Assembly: GCA_009602735.1 (NCBI GenBank) | Contig: WELA01003159.1 | Span: 404,982-455,227, forward strand | Length of the DNA stretch: 50,246 nucleotides | Origin: Mesotaenium endlicherianum | Lineage: Eukaryota; Streptophyta; Zygnematophyceae; Zygnematales; Mesotaeniaceae | Direction of reading: 5' to 3' | Part shown: piece after piece, positions 10,138 to 20,299 of the stretch | Numbering within the stretch: the stretch's first letter is position 1 | Layout of the letters: every line of letters begins with the position of its first letter | Made by a program: the position numbers and the translations under genes | Notes under the pieces: generated by a model | What the model was told of the DNA's origin: nothing | Seen by the model: the letters and a program-made list of their open reading frames with translations, nothing else | Databases searched by the model: none

Positions 10138-10951
10138 CTAGTTAGATTTTGCATTGAGGTTAATGAGTTCACTGTAAAAGTCTTCCTTTGGCATGCTCGC
10201 TATATGTTCATTAGATAAATGACTCCTAATAAGTTCTATTAATTCTTCCACTAGCCTCATTGCACCCTTGTCATTACGGGATAAACAAGGTTGATCAAAA
10301 GGCTCAGCCTTACTCCTTATCATGCGGATTTCTTTGCTTAACTTGCAAGTTAGTCTATTTCTAGCCAACGTGTGGGAAATAAGTTTCTGGTCCACAACGC
10401 CAACCATGGCTTCTCGGAGTGTGAGGTTGGTTATCAAATAGCATACTAACATGCACACTGTAATAAACACGGCTAGCAAGAGATGGATAAAGCTTACCTT
10501 TTTGCTCTCGGAATTGGTTCGACATGAGGTACTCACAGCTTTAGTATGCTTCAATGCGCATGGAAATATCTTGAACAGGACTGCGCTCATTGGCAAGAGT
10601 AAGCTTGTAGAATAGTATGTCAATTGTGTTCCGAGGAGCGTCGGCATTGGTGTAGCTGTAGACAGCTTTGGCCATAATACAAGCAGAACATGCAGGCTTT
10701 GAATTGCTTGAAGGAAGGATGATGGCCGACGATGGCAGATGATGGAGGACGTTGCAGTCCACGTTGTCGAAGCGAATCTGTAAATTGTACTTGATGAAAT
10801 CAAATGTCTCACCGGCATTGGCTACCGAAGAGGCATTCGGGCACATTCGGGGATTACACACAAACCAGCCGGTCCACGAAAACACCTTGGCACGTTCAAC
10901 GATGTTGCACGAGAAAGGTTCACACCAGGTTGACTGAGGTAGACACTTCAT
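10138..10951 (-). pseudogene. Unrecognised minus-strand coding segments
   Basis: Two protein-like pieces occur. From 10951 a frame of 136 codons reads STWCEPFSCNIVERAKVF... and is rich in Cys and aromatic residues. A second, in another frame, covers about 10440-10138 and ends EDFYSELINLNAKSN. They overlap in part and an intron between them is possible (aaggtaagctt, a donor-like site, lies near 10495). No family recognised. They could be exons of one gene with the pieces at 11475-10970. Confidence 0.35.
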
Positions 10952-10969
10952 TTAGAGCAATTTGAAGCA

Positions 10970-11475
10970 ATTTGAAGGCCCTTTTGAGATAATCACTTCA
11001 GCAAAATACTTGTCAATCATTAAGTCTTGCATGCAATTTCATAGTGCTGTGCAGGATGTCGCATGCGTGCCAATGCGTGGTGTGCCTCGAGCTCCACAAG
11101 TGGAGGAGGTCATACGTTGTGCAACTTTTTTTGGTTGCGCCATGCTTACTAACATTTCGATCTTGTAGACCATTTTAAACCATATAAATGCGATGTAAAT
11201 CTGCCCGACTTGTAACTCCTGCAAAAACTTCCAGTGATTCAGAAAGGTCTCAGCCACTCAGCACCCCCCATGGGCACAAGAAGGTTATTATTTAGGACTT
11301 TCTGCCTTTCATCTTTGCACTTCAACGCTCCTTGTATACAGCACAGTAACATGCACTCCGTATTCTCAAAGAGGTCCTCTATATTTGAGAAGATCCACTT
11401 GCACCTGGAGTTGAAGCACCCTCCTGCTACGTGCACGCACACACAATGGATCATATGAGCTTCAGCATGAAACAA
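10970..11475 (-). pseudogene. Unrecognised minus-strand coding segments
   Basis: The frame from 11475 to 11239 encodes 78 residues with several Cys (for example AGGCFNSRCKWIFSNIEDLF). A second frame, from 11257, continues as FLNHWKFLQELQVGQIYIAF and runs on to about 10970 (DKYFAEVIISKGPSNCFK). The frame change near 11250 suggests a frameshift or a missed intron. Function unknown. Confidence 0.3.
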
Positions 11476-11846
11476 TAAATCTTTGACAGTTTTAATTTGG
11501 ACGGAGTCTTTAAGTTGTTTCCCTCACAATCTCCACAGTCTTGCCAGGATGTCTGACCAAGTGAAAGCACGCGATACAAAATTGGATAAGAGTGGTTGGA
11601 GGTGCGTTATCTCATATTTCTCCCCTCTAATGCATCTAAATGCTTCAGTATTTGGTGTGCTTTGATCCTGCACCACAATACAGCATACCAGTTGCAGGGG
11701 GATTAATACAAATTGAGTGCTGTTTGTGTGGCACTGGGGGTGAGTTCACAGATGGTTAAAGAGCACCCCAAGTTTGAGAGGTGTACATCTTAGATGAAGA
11801 GAGACAAAAGAAAGAGGGCACGCACATCTCCCAGGTAGGCTCATAG
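11476..11846. other. Intergenic stretch between divergent segments, nothing recognised
   Basis: This separates minus-strand segments on the left from a plus-strand LRR-like gene on the right, so it would hold both upstream regions. No motif or repeat is evident beyond short AT-rich runs. Confidence 0.35.
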
Positions 11847-12946
11847 ATGATGCAAGACATTCTGCTTCAAGGTGCACGGGTGCTAGATTGGAGAAACCAC
11901 GAAGAGCAATACAAAAAAAGCAGCGTGAGGGATGTAATGAGAGTTTGCAAGGGACACACTTTGTTTCTCAACAGCAGCAAGAAGGTTGCCTCCTACTGCG
12001 GGAATAGCAATTGGGAGAAAGCTGTCCAAGGACTAGGCAAGCGAAAGAACGTGACAGATGTTTGGATATACTTGAGGTGCGGCACAGATAGTGCCAACTC
12101 TTTGGGAAGGCTGGGGAACAGATATTCCTAAATCACGTCCTTCACTTTCATTGTGGAGGAATATGCAATAATGATGCAGTGCACCTGGCGGAGTTTGTGA
12201 GGAGGAGGAACAACATTCGCCACCTCAGTATCGTTTACGACGAAACATCCATATCTGATACTGAGGATTGCGCAGAGTATACTGCCTCCATGAGGGAGCT
12301 GTCACACCTCAAGAGGATGAAGTTTGGCTCCACAGACACATTACAAGAGCTGGAAGTGGACCTTTCCGGTGTAGGGTGGGCGAGTGTAGGGCGTGAGCTT
12401 TGGATTAGCCCAACCATCATGCGGTTACCACGCCTGCAAGTGTTTGCTCTTGCCTTTTCCGCAGCATGGGCGTGGACTTCTGCGCCCGAGTGGCTGGCCA
12501 GGTGCTCCACACTCGTTGCTTTGGATGTAACTCCAAGCAGGGTCGAGCCATCCGGTGTGTTGGCCATTTGGCAGTCCATGTCAACAATGAAAGAGCTGAT
12601 TCTTAAATGCATTAAGGTATGCAGCTTAGGGTCTTACTATTGTCATGTACGCCTTCATAGCACGAGTAATGGGCAGCACCATGCTTTTATTCTGCAAACG
12701 TCTCTATCATGAGATGTCACCTCATTGAATTTGACAATCCACCGCATGGATGTGTGACTCGCAGAATGATTTGGTCGAGGAGCTGAAGTTGCTGGCAAGG
12801 ACAACTGATCTCACAATGCTGGAGGTACAATGGCGGCCAGGCTTTCTTGGTTGCGAGGACCCTCCGCCCCCACAGCCCCTGGCGCGGACGAAACACTTGC
12901 ATGTTGACTTGCTGTACAATGCAGACAGCCGTGCTGAGTGCCTGTA
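11847..12946 (+). pseudogene. Leucine-rich-repeat-like protein gene, frameshifted
   Basis: The first segment (11847 to about 12113) joins in sense to the second (12114-12615) only if one base is added in the GGGG run at 12113-12116. The text then reads through as LGRLG then EQIFLNHVLHFHCGG. The second segment ends at a good donor (aag/gtatgc) and an acceptor (ctcgcag) precedes 12765. Joining there keeps the frame (LKCIK then NDLVEELKLL) to the stop at 12944-12946. Repeated Leu-spaced units (for example LSHLKRMKF, LQELEVDL, LPRLQVFAL, MKELILKCIK) suggest an LRR solenoid of the F-box/RNI kind, but no F-box is seen. Start codon uncertain. It could be an active gene with a sequencing error. Confidence 0.55.
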
Positions 12947-12996
12947 AGGTGATGAAACTGTAGTCTGTATTTTTCTAGCATTTTATATGCATAGAG

Positions 12997-13652
12997 TGTG
13001 ATTTTAAATGAACTTTGGCCTTTATTTCAAGTCATTTGGACAAGTATTGAGAAAGTTATGAGTTTTGGGAGTTTTTAGTGAGTTTTAATGTCACAGATTC
13101 AATTCAGTGACAAGGATAGGTCCAGTGACGAAAATTTTTGTTGGAGTCCAGGAAGTAGGACATTGAAACGTGAGGGTCCCAGAAACTACGTACAATTACG
13201 TAGGGTGCCAAAGTGATCGTGGAATTTCTAGAAACTCCGTGAGGAGTTTGTGGATTGTGTAGTAGAATATTCTAGAGTGTGATTGTGTGCGTGTGAGTGT
13301 GCTAGCTTGTCCAACTAGGCAAGGTCACCTACATGGAAGGAGCCATAGTAGAAGGTTGTGGAGGTACTTTGCTAGAGAAGACACTTAGAGTTGAAGCATA
13401 AAAGAGGGAGTCTTGTCTAGTCTAGTCTAGTCTAGTCTAACCTTCTTATCTTATACACGACTTTTCTTAATCAAGTGAGTTCTTTTCCACTCCTCTTTCA
13501 TGTAGCTCTCTTACTCTTGCAAGAGTGGCACACCACCAAGCCACTCCACCTTGTTCTTGCAACTAGGAAAGGTCCTCGTGCACGCTTCCACTCACGGGTG
13601 AGGGTGCGTGAGTGTGTGTGGGCGCACTCCCCGCACCCTTCCCCCTTTCACA
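12997..13652 (+). repeat. Ty1/copia-like LTR, plus strand (boundaries approximate)
   Basis: A primer site begins at 13653, so the LTR should end at ...TTTCACA (13652). A matching TGTGATTT start occurs at 12997, giving about 656 bp; the left edge is uncertain. A TCTAG short tandem repeat (13414-13438) sits in it. Style and primer site resemble a copia element, but the sequence is not obviously the same family as the solo LTR at 3441. Confidence 0.6.
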
Positions 13653-13664
13653 TGATATCGGAGC
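13653..13664 (+). other. tRNA-iMet primer-binding site of the copia-like fragment
   Basis: TGATATCGGAGC directly follows the inferred LTR end. It differs from the family-A site TGGTATCGGAGC at one base and shares its unusual CGGAGC ending. Confidence 0.7.
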
Positions 13665-13929
13665 TACCTCGTTGCTTCATTTGGAGGAGGAGCTTTGGTT
13701 GGTGATGCTTGTTGGAGTGTAGAGAGAGTAGAGAGGAGAGTCAAGGATGATTATAAGTTGCCAAGGACAGCCATGAAGACGTTGATGCAAGCTAGCATCT
13801 CACTCTCTTGAAGCAGGGAAGAGATGGGAAGAGGGAGGTGCTCCAAGAAACGTTAACTTGGATGCAACCAGATTTGTGGCCAAGCTGTCCCCTATGTCAC
13901 TATACTGACACTTAGGGTTCACATAACTG
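13665..13929 (+). mobile_element. Copia-like leader fragment, truncated
   Basis: This follows the primer site and is purine-rich, as in element leaders, but no gag reading frame is reached. It is cut off near 13930, where similarity to family A begins. The junction therefore joins two unrelated retroelements and removes the 3' end of copy A2. Confidence 0.5.
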
Positions 13930-14031
13930 TCCCTTTCTCGCTCTTCGCACACTAACTGTCATATATTATCCCCTCCAACTTAAATGGAGACACGACCTCC
14001 TGTCACCTTCTCGTGTCAACTGAAATGACTG

Positions 14032-14760
14032 TTAGGGAGGTGCACCAGCCGCCCGAAGGTGGAATCGTTTCAACGCCCCTTTGGCATTAGTCAAATGGTC
14101 TCTAAATTCCCAAGTGTCCCCAGAGGCATCGTAACCCTTCCATCGAATGAGGTACTTCATAACGTATTTAGACGATCGACGGACCGAGCGCGCGTCTAAA
14201 ATCTCCTCAACCTCATATTCCTCAGGGTCGCCGTCCCGGACAGCGGGGACCGGTCCCGATTGGACAGGTAACCGACCTGTGAACAGTGTATACCCTTTGA
14301 TATATGGTTCCAGGAAGGAGACATTAAGGACCGGGTGACCCTTGTATTCGGCTGACATGTTCAGTTTGTAAGCATTCTGACCGACACGACGCACCACCGA
14401 ATATGGACCGACCCAAACAGGGCCAAGCTTTTTCTTGACCACACCAGGGAGGTACAGGTGCTGAGAATGCAGTTTGGCTAAATCGCCTTTAGAAAATGTC
14501 AGCTCCTGACGGTGTTGATTAGCATATTTTTGTTGGTTTTGTTGGGCTTTGTGCAGGTTTTGTTGGACTTTTGACAGGGTGTCGGCAAACTCCTGAGTTA
14601 ACTGGAGGGAGATCGGATTGTCAATCCCTTCAGGGTGAGTTAAAGACTCGCCTAGCACATCTAGAGGGGACTTAGGGACTCTACCCAGGCTGAGTTCAAA
14701 AGGAGTCTTGCCCGTTGACGCGTGCACCGCACTGTTGACCGCAAACTGAATTTGAGGCAA
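14032..14760 (-). pseudogene. Integrase C-terminus and chromodomain (copy A2)
   Basis: This is the end of pol: integrase C-terminal region ([19 protein letters not shown]) followed by a chromodomain ([15 protein letters not shown] ... [17 protein letters not shown]), which in chromoviruses directs integration to marked chromatin. It is separated from the integrase core by two nonsense codons at about 14772-14785, where A3 reads KQDNWDDLL and A2 has TAA and TAG in place of CAA and TGG. Confidence 0.9.
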
Positions 14761-14778
14761 CAGGTCATCCTAATTATC

Positions 14779-15844
14779 TTATTTTTGGTTAATATATGCT
14801 CTCAGCACCTTCTGCAGAACTCGGTTAGTTTTTTCAGTCTGCCCATTAGTCTGAGGGTGGTTAGCTGTGCTGAGCAGCTGTTTGACTCCCATTAACCCTA
14901 AACGCCAGAACTTAGAGGTAAATTTTGAGTCTCTGTCTGAGATGATATTAGAGGGAAGCCCGTGTTGGCATACTACATGGTTGTAGAACTGTCTCGCTGT
15001 TTCGAGTGCAGTCACTTTGACAATTGTGGGGATAAAAATGACCATTTTTGTCAGTTTATCCACGACTACCAGTATCAAATCATGCCCATTGGCAGTTCTT
15101 GGTAGTGTGACCACCCAGTCCAGGGATATAGTTTCCCAGCGTCCAGCTGGGATGGGGAGTGGTTGCAAGAGACCTCCCGGAGGTGTGTGCCTAGACTTAT
15201 TCTTTTGACACTGATCACAAGACTTTACATATTTCAAGACCTCCCGGGGCAACCCCTCCCAATGATAATGTTTTGCCAATTTGCCAACTGTATTGGTCTG
15301 CCCCAAATGCCCACCCAATAAACTGTCATGTGCTTGACTCAATAAAAGGGACCTTATTTCCAAGTTATTAGGAATGACCAGCTTCACCCTGCCTGAAGTG
15401 GTTTCAGTCACCCAGACCCCTCCCTTAACCTTATACCCGAGTGCAGTAGCACGACACACACCAGTAGTGGGGCTGGGCTCAAATGTTGGGTCAGAAAGGT
15501 AGGCTTTCCTAAGTTGTTCAAGGAAGGACTTTTTCACCTTTAGTGAAGTGAGTGCACACAGGACTTTGTCTACAGCATGCTGACTAAAGTTTCTTTCTTG
15601 CAAGGCAGGTCTTCTAGAGAGTGCATCAGCAGGGTTCAACTTCCCTGGTTTGTAGTTGATCTGGACTTGGAACTGCTCCATCATCTGGCTCCAGCGGTTC
15701 TCCCTCCTCGACAGCTTGGACTTCTTCTAAAGGTGAGTCAGAGCTAGATGATCTGTAATCACCTTAAAAGCTTTACCATGTAAGTATGCTCTCCACTGTT
15801 TGAGCACATGAATGATAGCAAGCAGCTCATTATCATGCACTGAG
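14779..15844 (-). pseudogene. RNase H and integrase core (copy A2)
   Basis: RNase H end ([10 protein letters not shown]), then the integrase HHCC zinc region ending SCDQCQKNK, and the D,D,E core with the first Asp in SLDWVV, the second in ISDRDSKF and the Glu in GQTEKTNR. A TAG near 15728 interrupts RNase H. Relative to A3 a few residues are lost at FTSKFWRLGLMG. The sequence left of the N at 15845 follows the A3-like path for the RNase H motif. Confidence 0.85.
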
Positions 15845-15845
15845 N
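15845..15845. other. Ambiguous base (N) flanked by a 12-bp direct repeat
   Basis: The sequence attatcatgcac occurs at 15829-15840 and again at 15846-15857, with tgagN between. In A3 this motif occurs once. A lone N between overlapping ends is what a contig join or failed polish leaves. Confidence 0.8.
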
Positions 15846-16865
15846 ATTATCATGCACGGAATAGTTAATTTCAACAGGGTTGAATTTCATAGACTCGTAC
15901 AGCACAGGATGTCACTTCTGCCTTACCTTACCATCCTTTGTGGTTTTGTCAATAAGTTGCAACAAAATAGCACCCATGGCAAAGTCAGAAGCATCAATAA
16001 CCACCTGCACAGGTTTGCTGAGGTCATACATGGCTAGGACTGGGGCAGAACAAAGAGCATCTTTAAGGGTTTGGAAGGCAGCTTGCTGCTCTTCCCCCCA
16101 CACATACCCTATGTCCTTCTTAGTAAGGTCAGTCAGTTTACTGGCCTTTGTAGAATAATTCTCAATAAATCTCCTACAGTAGTTAGCCAACCCGAGGAAG
16201 GATCTAACTTCAAAGACAAATTGTGGTACTGGCCAATCCCTTATGATCTGGACTTTCTTAGGATCCACACTAATGCCTTCTTTGCTGACAACGTGGCCTA
16301 TGAGTTCAATACTTTCCTTGTAGAAATCACACTTGCTCATTTTAGCATACAACTGATTTCTTCTCAGAGTGTCCAAGACTGTCTTTAAGTGTTCAGCATG
16401 CTGAGCTTCATCTTTAGAGAAAATTAGAGTATCATCTAGGAAGACTTGCACAAACTTATCTAGGTAAGATCTGAAAATGTCATTCATAGCACCCATGAAG
16501 GTCGCAGGAGCATTAGTCAGTCCAAATGGCATCACATTAAATTCATAGTGTCCATAACGTGTGCGGAAGGCAAGCTTGTGTTCATCCCCCTCAGCAATTC
16601 TGATTTCATGATAACCACTTTTAAGATCTATCTTACTGAACACTTTAGCACCAGACAGGGTATCAAGCAAATCCTCGATTCTGAATAAAGCATACTTGTT
16701 CTTTAATGTAATTCTGTTCAGGGCTCTATAGTCCACACACATCCGCATACTACAATCTTTTTTCTGACCAAAGAGGATGGGTGCGCCGTAAGATGATTTA
16801 CTGGGGAAAATATAACCATTTTCCTCTAGCTCTGCAATATGTGTTTTCATAGACTCGTGCAACAC
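15846..16865 (-). pseudogene. Second (duplicate) reverse transcriptase segment of copy A2
   Basis: RT from the AELEENGYI region through the catalytic FLDD (here VFLDDTLIF, near 16430) to the start of RNase H ([12 protein letters not shown]). It ends with TGA where A3 has TGG (VRQ-stop-HPVL), after which RNase H motif YSVHD follows. It begins by fusion: LHESMK of the first segment runs straight into [10 protein letters not shown], so the RT is repeated head to tail. It is visibly diverged from the first segment, for example [11 protein letters not shown] versus [11 protein letters not shown]. Confidence 0.85.
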
Positions 16866-17923
16866 AGGGTGCCACTCCTGCCGTACCTTACCATCCTTAG
16901 TGGTTTTGTCAGCACGCTGAACAAAATAGCACCCATGGCAAAGTCAGAGGCATCAGTAACCACCTGCACCGGTTTGCTGGGGTCATACACGGCTAGCACT
17001 GGGGCAGAACAAAGGGCATCTTTAAGGGTCTGGAAGGCAGCCTGCTGCTCTTCCCCCCACACATACCCGATGTCTTTCTTAGTAAGGTCAGTCAGTTTAC
17101 TGGCCTTTGTGGAATAATTCTCAATAAATCTCCTATAGTAGTTAGCCAATCCGAGGAAGGATCTAACTTCAGACACAGACTGTGGTACTGGCCAGTTCCT
17201 TATGGTCTGGACTTTCTTAGGATCCACACTGATGCCGTCTAAACTGACAACGTGGCCTAAGAATTCAATACTTTTTTTAAAGAAATCACACTTGCTTATT
17301 TTAGCATATAAGTGATTTTTTCTCCAAGTGTCCAGGACTGTCTTTAAGTGTCCAGCGTGGTGAGCTTCATCTTTAGAGAAAATTAAAATATCATCCAAGA
17401 AAACTTGCACAAACTTATCCAAATAAGGCCTGAAAATGTCATTCATAGCACCCATAAAGGTAGCAGGAGCATTAGTCAGTCCAAATGGCATCACGTTGAA
17501 CTCATAGTGTCCATAACGTGTGCGGAAGGCAGTCTTGTGTTCATCCCCCTCAGCAATTCTGATTTGATGATAACCACTCTTGAGATCTATCTTACTGAAC
17601 ACCTTAGCGCCAGACAGGGTATCAAGCAAGTCCTCGATTCTGGGTAAAGCATACTTATTCTTTACTGTAATTCTGTTCAGGGTTCTGTAATCCACACACA
17701 TCCGCATACTCCCATCCTTTTTCTTAACAAATAGGATGGGTGCGCCGTAAGGTGATTTACTGGGAGAAATATAACCATTTTCCTCAAGCTCTGCAATATG
17801 TGTTTTCAACTCCTCGCTCTCCACATAAGACAAGCCATAAGTGCGCTGCCAGGGTGGCTGACTCCCAGGTAATAAATCAATCCTATGATCTACTTCCCTC
17901 TTAGGGGGTACTCCTGGAGGCAT
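16847..17923 (-). pseudogene. First reverse transcriptase segment of copy A2
   Basis: Contains RT motifs [27 protein letters not shown] and [12 protein letters not shown], and the beginning of RNase H ([13 protein letters not shown]). The frame shifts after AIL, giving a short nonsense tail. A TAA near 17953 (A3 reads AANIV) separates it from protease. Similarity to A3 is high. Confidence 0.9.
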
Positions 17924-17953
17924 ATTACATACATCCGTGTACTGAGCAACAAT

Positions 17954-18811
17954 TTATGCAGCAGTAGGGTGCTCCAGAGGGCTTACCTTTTTCTCCACCA
18001 CTTTTTCAGGTTGAGGAGTTACCTCTCTTAGCAGCAGACGGTTCATTCTGTCTTCCTTCTGGTTCCAACTTTTGACGAACTCCATTGCATTCAGCAACTT
18101 GCATCCTTCTGGAAGCCTCTTCTTTTCCTTCATTTGCCATCCACACAGGACAAGAGGAAGAGCACTGGTGGGTGCCAAGTCAGTCTGCCCATCACTGGCT
18201 CCTCTCACTTTAACTGTACCTCTGCTCCAACACACTTCAGCTTGATGTCTATTAAGCCAGGACCTGCCTAGCACGAGATCATAAAAGCCAGTGTTGAGTA
18301 CCTCAAATGTAAGCGTTTCAGTTAGAACTGCAATGCCAGAACCTAACTGGACCTCAATAGGCTTGGTTATAACTCCTCCCGGGATACTTGAGGCATCTCC
18401 AAGGAATATTTTTCTATTCCCTTGGGTGACAGTAGGCAGCCTTAGCCGCTTAACTAAGTCCTTGTGGATAAAAGTATGTGACGCCCCTCCGTCAACAAAT
18501 GCCCTCACCTTCCTACCTGCAATCATGCAATGCAGTAGGATAGGGGGGACTGTCTTTTCCTGACTTTCGCATTGTTCTCCTGACGTAGCAAAGAAATGTT
18601 GGACATCAGGTGGAACAAGAGCATCCAGAGTGTGCACTCTCTGGACGTCTATATTGCTGATGGTCTCCTTTATCTGGTTGTCAGGCATGCATAGTGAATC
18701 CAGTTCAGCAGGACCCATAATACCTGCTACGAGGGCAGCTAGTGACGACTCACTATCTCTAGCATCCTCACAGTCAGTAGACTGGATTACTGACTGTTGC
18801 TGTCTTTTAAA
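17954..18811 (-). pseudogene. Protease region of pro-pol (copy A2)
   Basis: Open in the -1 frame relative to gag, from the slippery heptamer to a TAA at about 17953. It has the DGGASHTFI active-site loop near 18500 and the flap-side sequence around [12 protein letters not shown]. In an expressed element this would be made only as Gag-Pro-Pol by -1 frameshifting. The ORF itself is undamaged from the overlap to the TAA, unlike that of A3. Confidence 0.85.
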
Positions 18812-20265
18812 GGCTGGTCTTTTCTCTCGACCTTAGGCAGGTGCTTGACCGGACACTGTTCTCTGTAGTGGCCTTTCTGCTGACAATGGTAGCAAGTAGA
18901 TTTTGCTGAGGCTGGTCTCGGCTTAGTCCTACCACCACCCCTTCCATAGCCACCTCGAGAGGGACCACCTCTACCTCTAGACTGAATAGCATTGTACTCA
19001 TACTCATATTCATCACCCTGATTATCCTCAGCCTGGTCTCCTTCAACTGCATTGTAGGAACCGTGGGGCTTTTTGACAATCTTAGACACCAAAGCGTTAC
19101 TCTGGCGCTTGTGATTGAACTGCTGCTGATCCCAGGCGTCAGCATCCTGGATCAAGTCAGCCAGTTTCTCATACTTTTTCTCAGCAAAATGACCAGAGAC
19201 CTCGGATTTCAAGCCATACCTGAAGTATGCTATCCTATACCGTTCTGGCAAATCAGGCTGCTTCATCATGTTCTCTTGGAACTTTTGAGCAAACTCAGCA
19301 ACTGAAGTGGTCTGCTTCAGTGTCAGGGAGATCATCGCATAGATAGCTTTCTCCTGCTGGTTGATGACATCAAACTTCTCATGCAACTTCTCGACAAACT
19401 CTACCCACGTAGGGTCACCGAGTTGCCGAGCCTTACGCTCTTCCTTCCAGTAAAGCCACCAGTCTGCGGCACTGCCTTTCAGTAGCGCACCGGTGTGCCT
19501 GACCTTCTCGTAATCTTGCAGTTCTGGGTAGTTCTCCAGCCACTGCTCAACATCCGCGAGAAACTTGATCAGGTAATATTTTCTGTTTCCCTCAGGATCA
19601 TAGTCCTGGGGAGGTTTCGGCTTGGGCTTACTAGGCCCTCGGCCACCACCACTAGTGGTGTGAGACCCCAGTTGGTCTCTGTCCCGGAGTAGGGACATTA
19701 TGATTCTTTTGTCCTCCTGCTGGGACTGATACATGGTCGCCATTTGCGACTGCATCTGAACGAACAATGCTCCCAAGTCTACATTTTGGGGTGGTAGATT
19801 AGCAAATGCAGCAGCAGCATTGGCATCTACTCGCTGAGTAGTGTCCTCAACAATCCCTCTTGCTCCTGCAGCAGCAATTCCTGCCGCATTCAGCCGGTCA
19901 CGTATTTGACCTAGGGGTACATTGAGTTGTACGGCAGGAGGTGGGTTCAGAACATTGGCCCTTGATGCCATAAGTTCTTCAACAGTGCGCTCGTCAGCTG
20001 GCTGTCCTTCCCTCCTTTGTATATCTTCAGCGGCCTTTGCTACTTGTTCAGCTTCTAGTCTGGCTATCTCCTCCTCAGCTTGCTGAGCTGCGACTGAGGC
20101 AATAGCAGCTGCCTCATCTGCAGCCTCCCTAGCTGCAGTATCCGCTACTGCTTCCGAATAGGTACGGTTTCCCGCTACATGGCTTTCCGCCTGGTTTTCG
20201 ACATTCTCGTTATCCTGGTTCTCCATGTCTCGGGAGTTGCTAGTTTGAGACCTTGTCCTTACCAT
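18787..20265 (-). CDS. Gag polyprotein, intact (copy A2), 492 aa
   Basis: The structural precursor forms the cytoplasmic particle that packages element RNA. It starts MVRTRSQTSNSRDMEN, 20 bp inside the primer site. Residues about 40-95 are Ala/Glu/Arg-rich and likely helical. The central part (LIKFLADVEQWLENYPELQDY ... ADWWLYWKEE) matches the retrotransposon gag/capsid fold typical of plant Ty3 elements. Near the C-terminus is an RG-rich stretch and one CCHC zinc knuckle, CYHCQQKGHYREQC. It ends with TAA after DSNSQ, overlapping the -1 pro frame. No internal stop or shift is seen. Confidence 0.93.
   Translation of the reverse strand: MVRTRSQTSNSRDMENQDNENVENQAESHVAGNRTYSEAVADTAAREAADEAAAIASVAAQQAEEEIARLEAEQVAKAAEDIQRREGQPADERTVEELMASRANVLNPPPAVQLNVPLGQIRDRLNAAGIAAAGARGIVEDTTQRVDANAAAAFANLPPQNVDLGALFVQMQSQMATMYQSQQEDKRIIMSLLRDRDQLGSHTTSGGGRGPSKPKPKPPQDYDPEGNRKYYLIKFLADVEQWLENYPELQDYEKVRHTGALLKGSAADWWLYWKEERKARQLGDPTWVEFVEKLHEKFDVINQQEKAIYAMISLTLKQTTSVAEFAQKFQENMMKQPDLPERYRIAYFRYGLKSEVSGHFAEKKYEKLADLIQDADAWDQQQFNHKRQSNALVSKIVKKPHGSYNAVEGDQAEDNQGDEYEYEYNAIQSRGRGGPSRGGYGRGGGRTKPRPASAKSTCYHCQQKGHYREQCPVKHLPKVERKDQPLKDSNSQ
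18805..18811 (-). promoter_or_regulatory. -1 ribosomal frameshift slippery site U UUA AAA (copy A2)
   Basis: On the minus strand the gag codons read cct tta aaa gac, giving the canonical X XXY YYZ heptamer T TTA AAA. The gag stop follows seven codons after the aaa. The -1 frame reads on through KRQQQSVIQS into protease without a stop. The match is by sequence and frame; activity is inferred. Confidence 0.75.
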
Positions 20266-20286
20266 ACAAAGAAGACTGTGATAACT

Positions 20287-20298
20287 GCTCCGATACCA
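20287..20298 (-). other. tRNA-iMet primer-binding site (copy A2)
   Basis: TGGTATCGGAGC on the minus strand, one base after the end of the LTR at 20300. Identical to the A1 site. Confidence 0.88.
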
Positions 20299-20299
20299 C

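Larger units (their letters stand above)
13930..20299 (-). mobile_element. Ty3/gypsy chromovirus copy A2, internal region (broken, 3' truncated)
   Basis: Reading on the minus strand from the shared LTR (21044-20300): primer site, intact gag, protease, a duplicated reverse transcriptase region, RNase H, integrase and chromodomain, then the pol-proximal polypurine sequence at 13971-13983. Similarity to A3 fades near 13930-13945. The third ORF and 3' LTR found in A3 are missing. Several stop codons and an N at 15845 interrupt pol. See the finding on the possible assembly join. Confidence 0.9.

Noticed and set aside
13411..13440. TCTAG repeat as a regulatory array
   Set aside because: Only five units inside an LTR; a simple slippage repeat is the more likely explanation.
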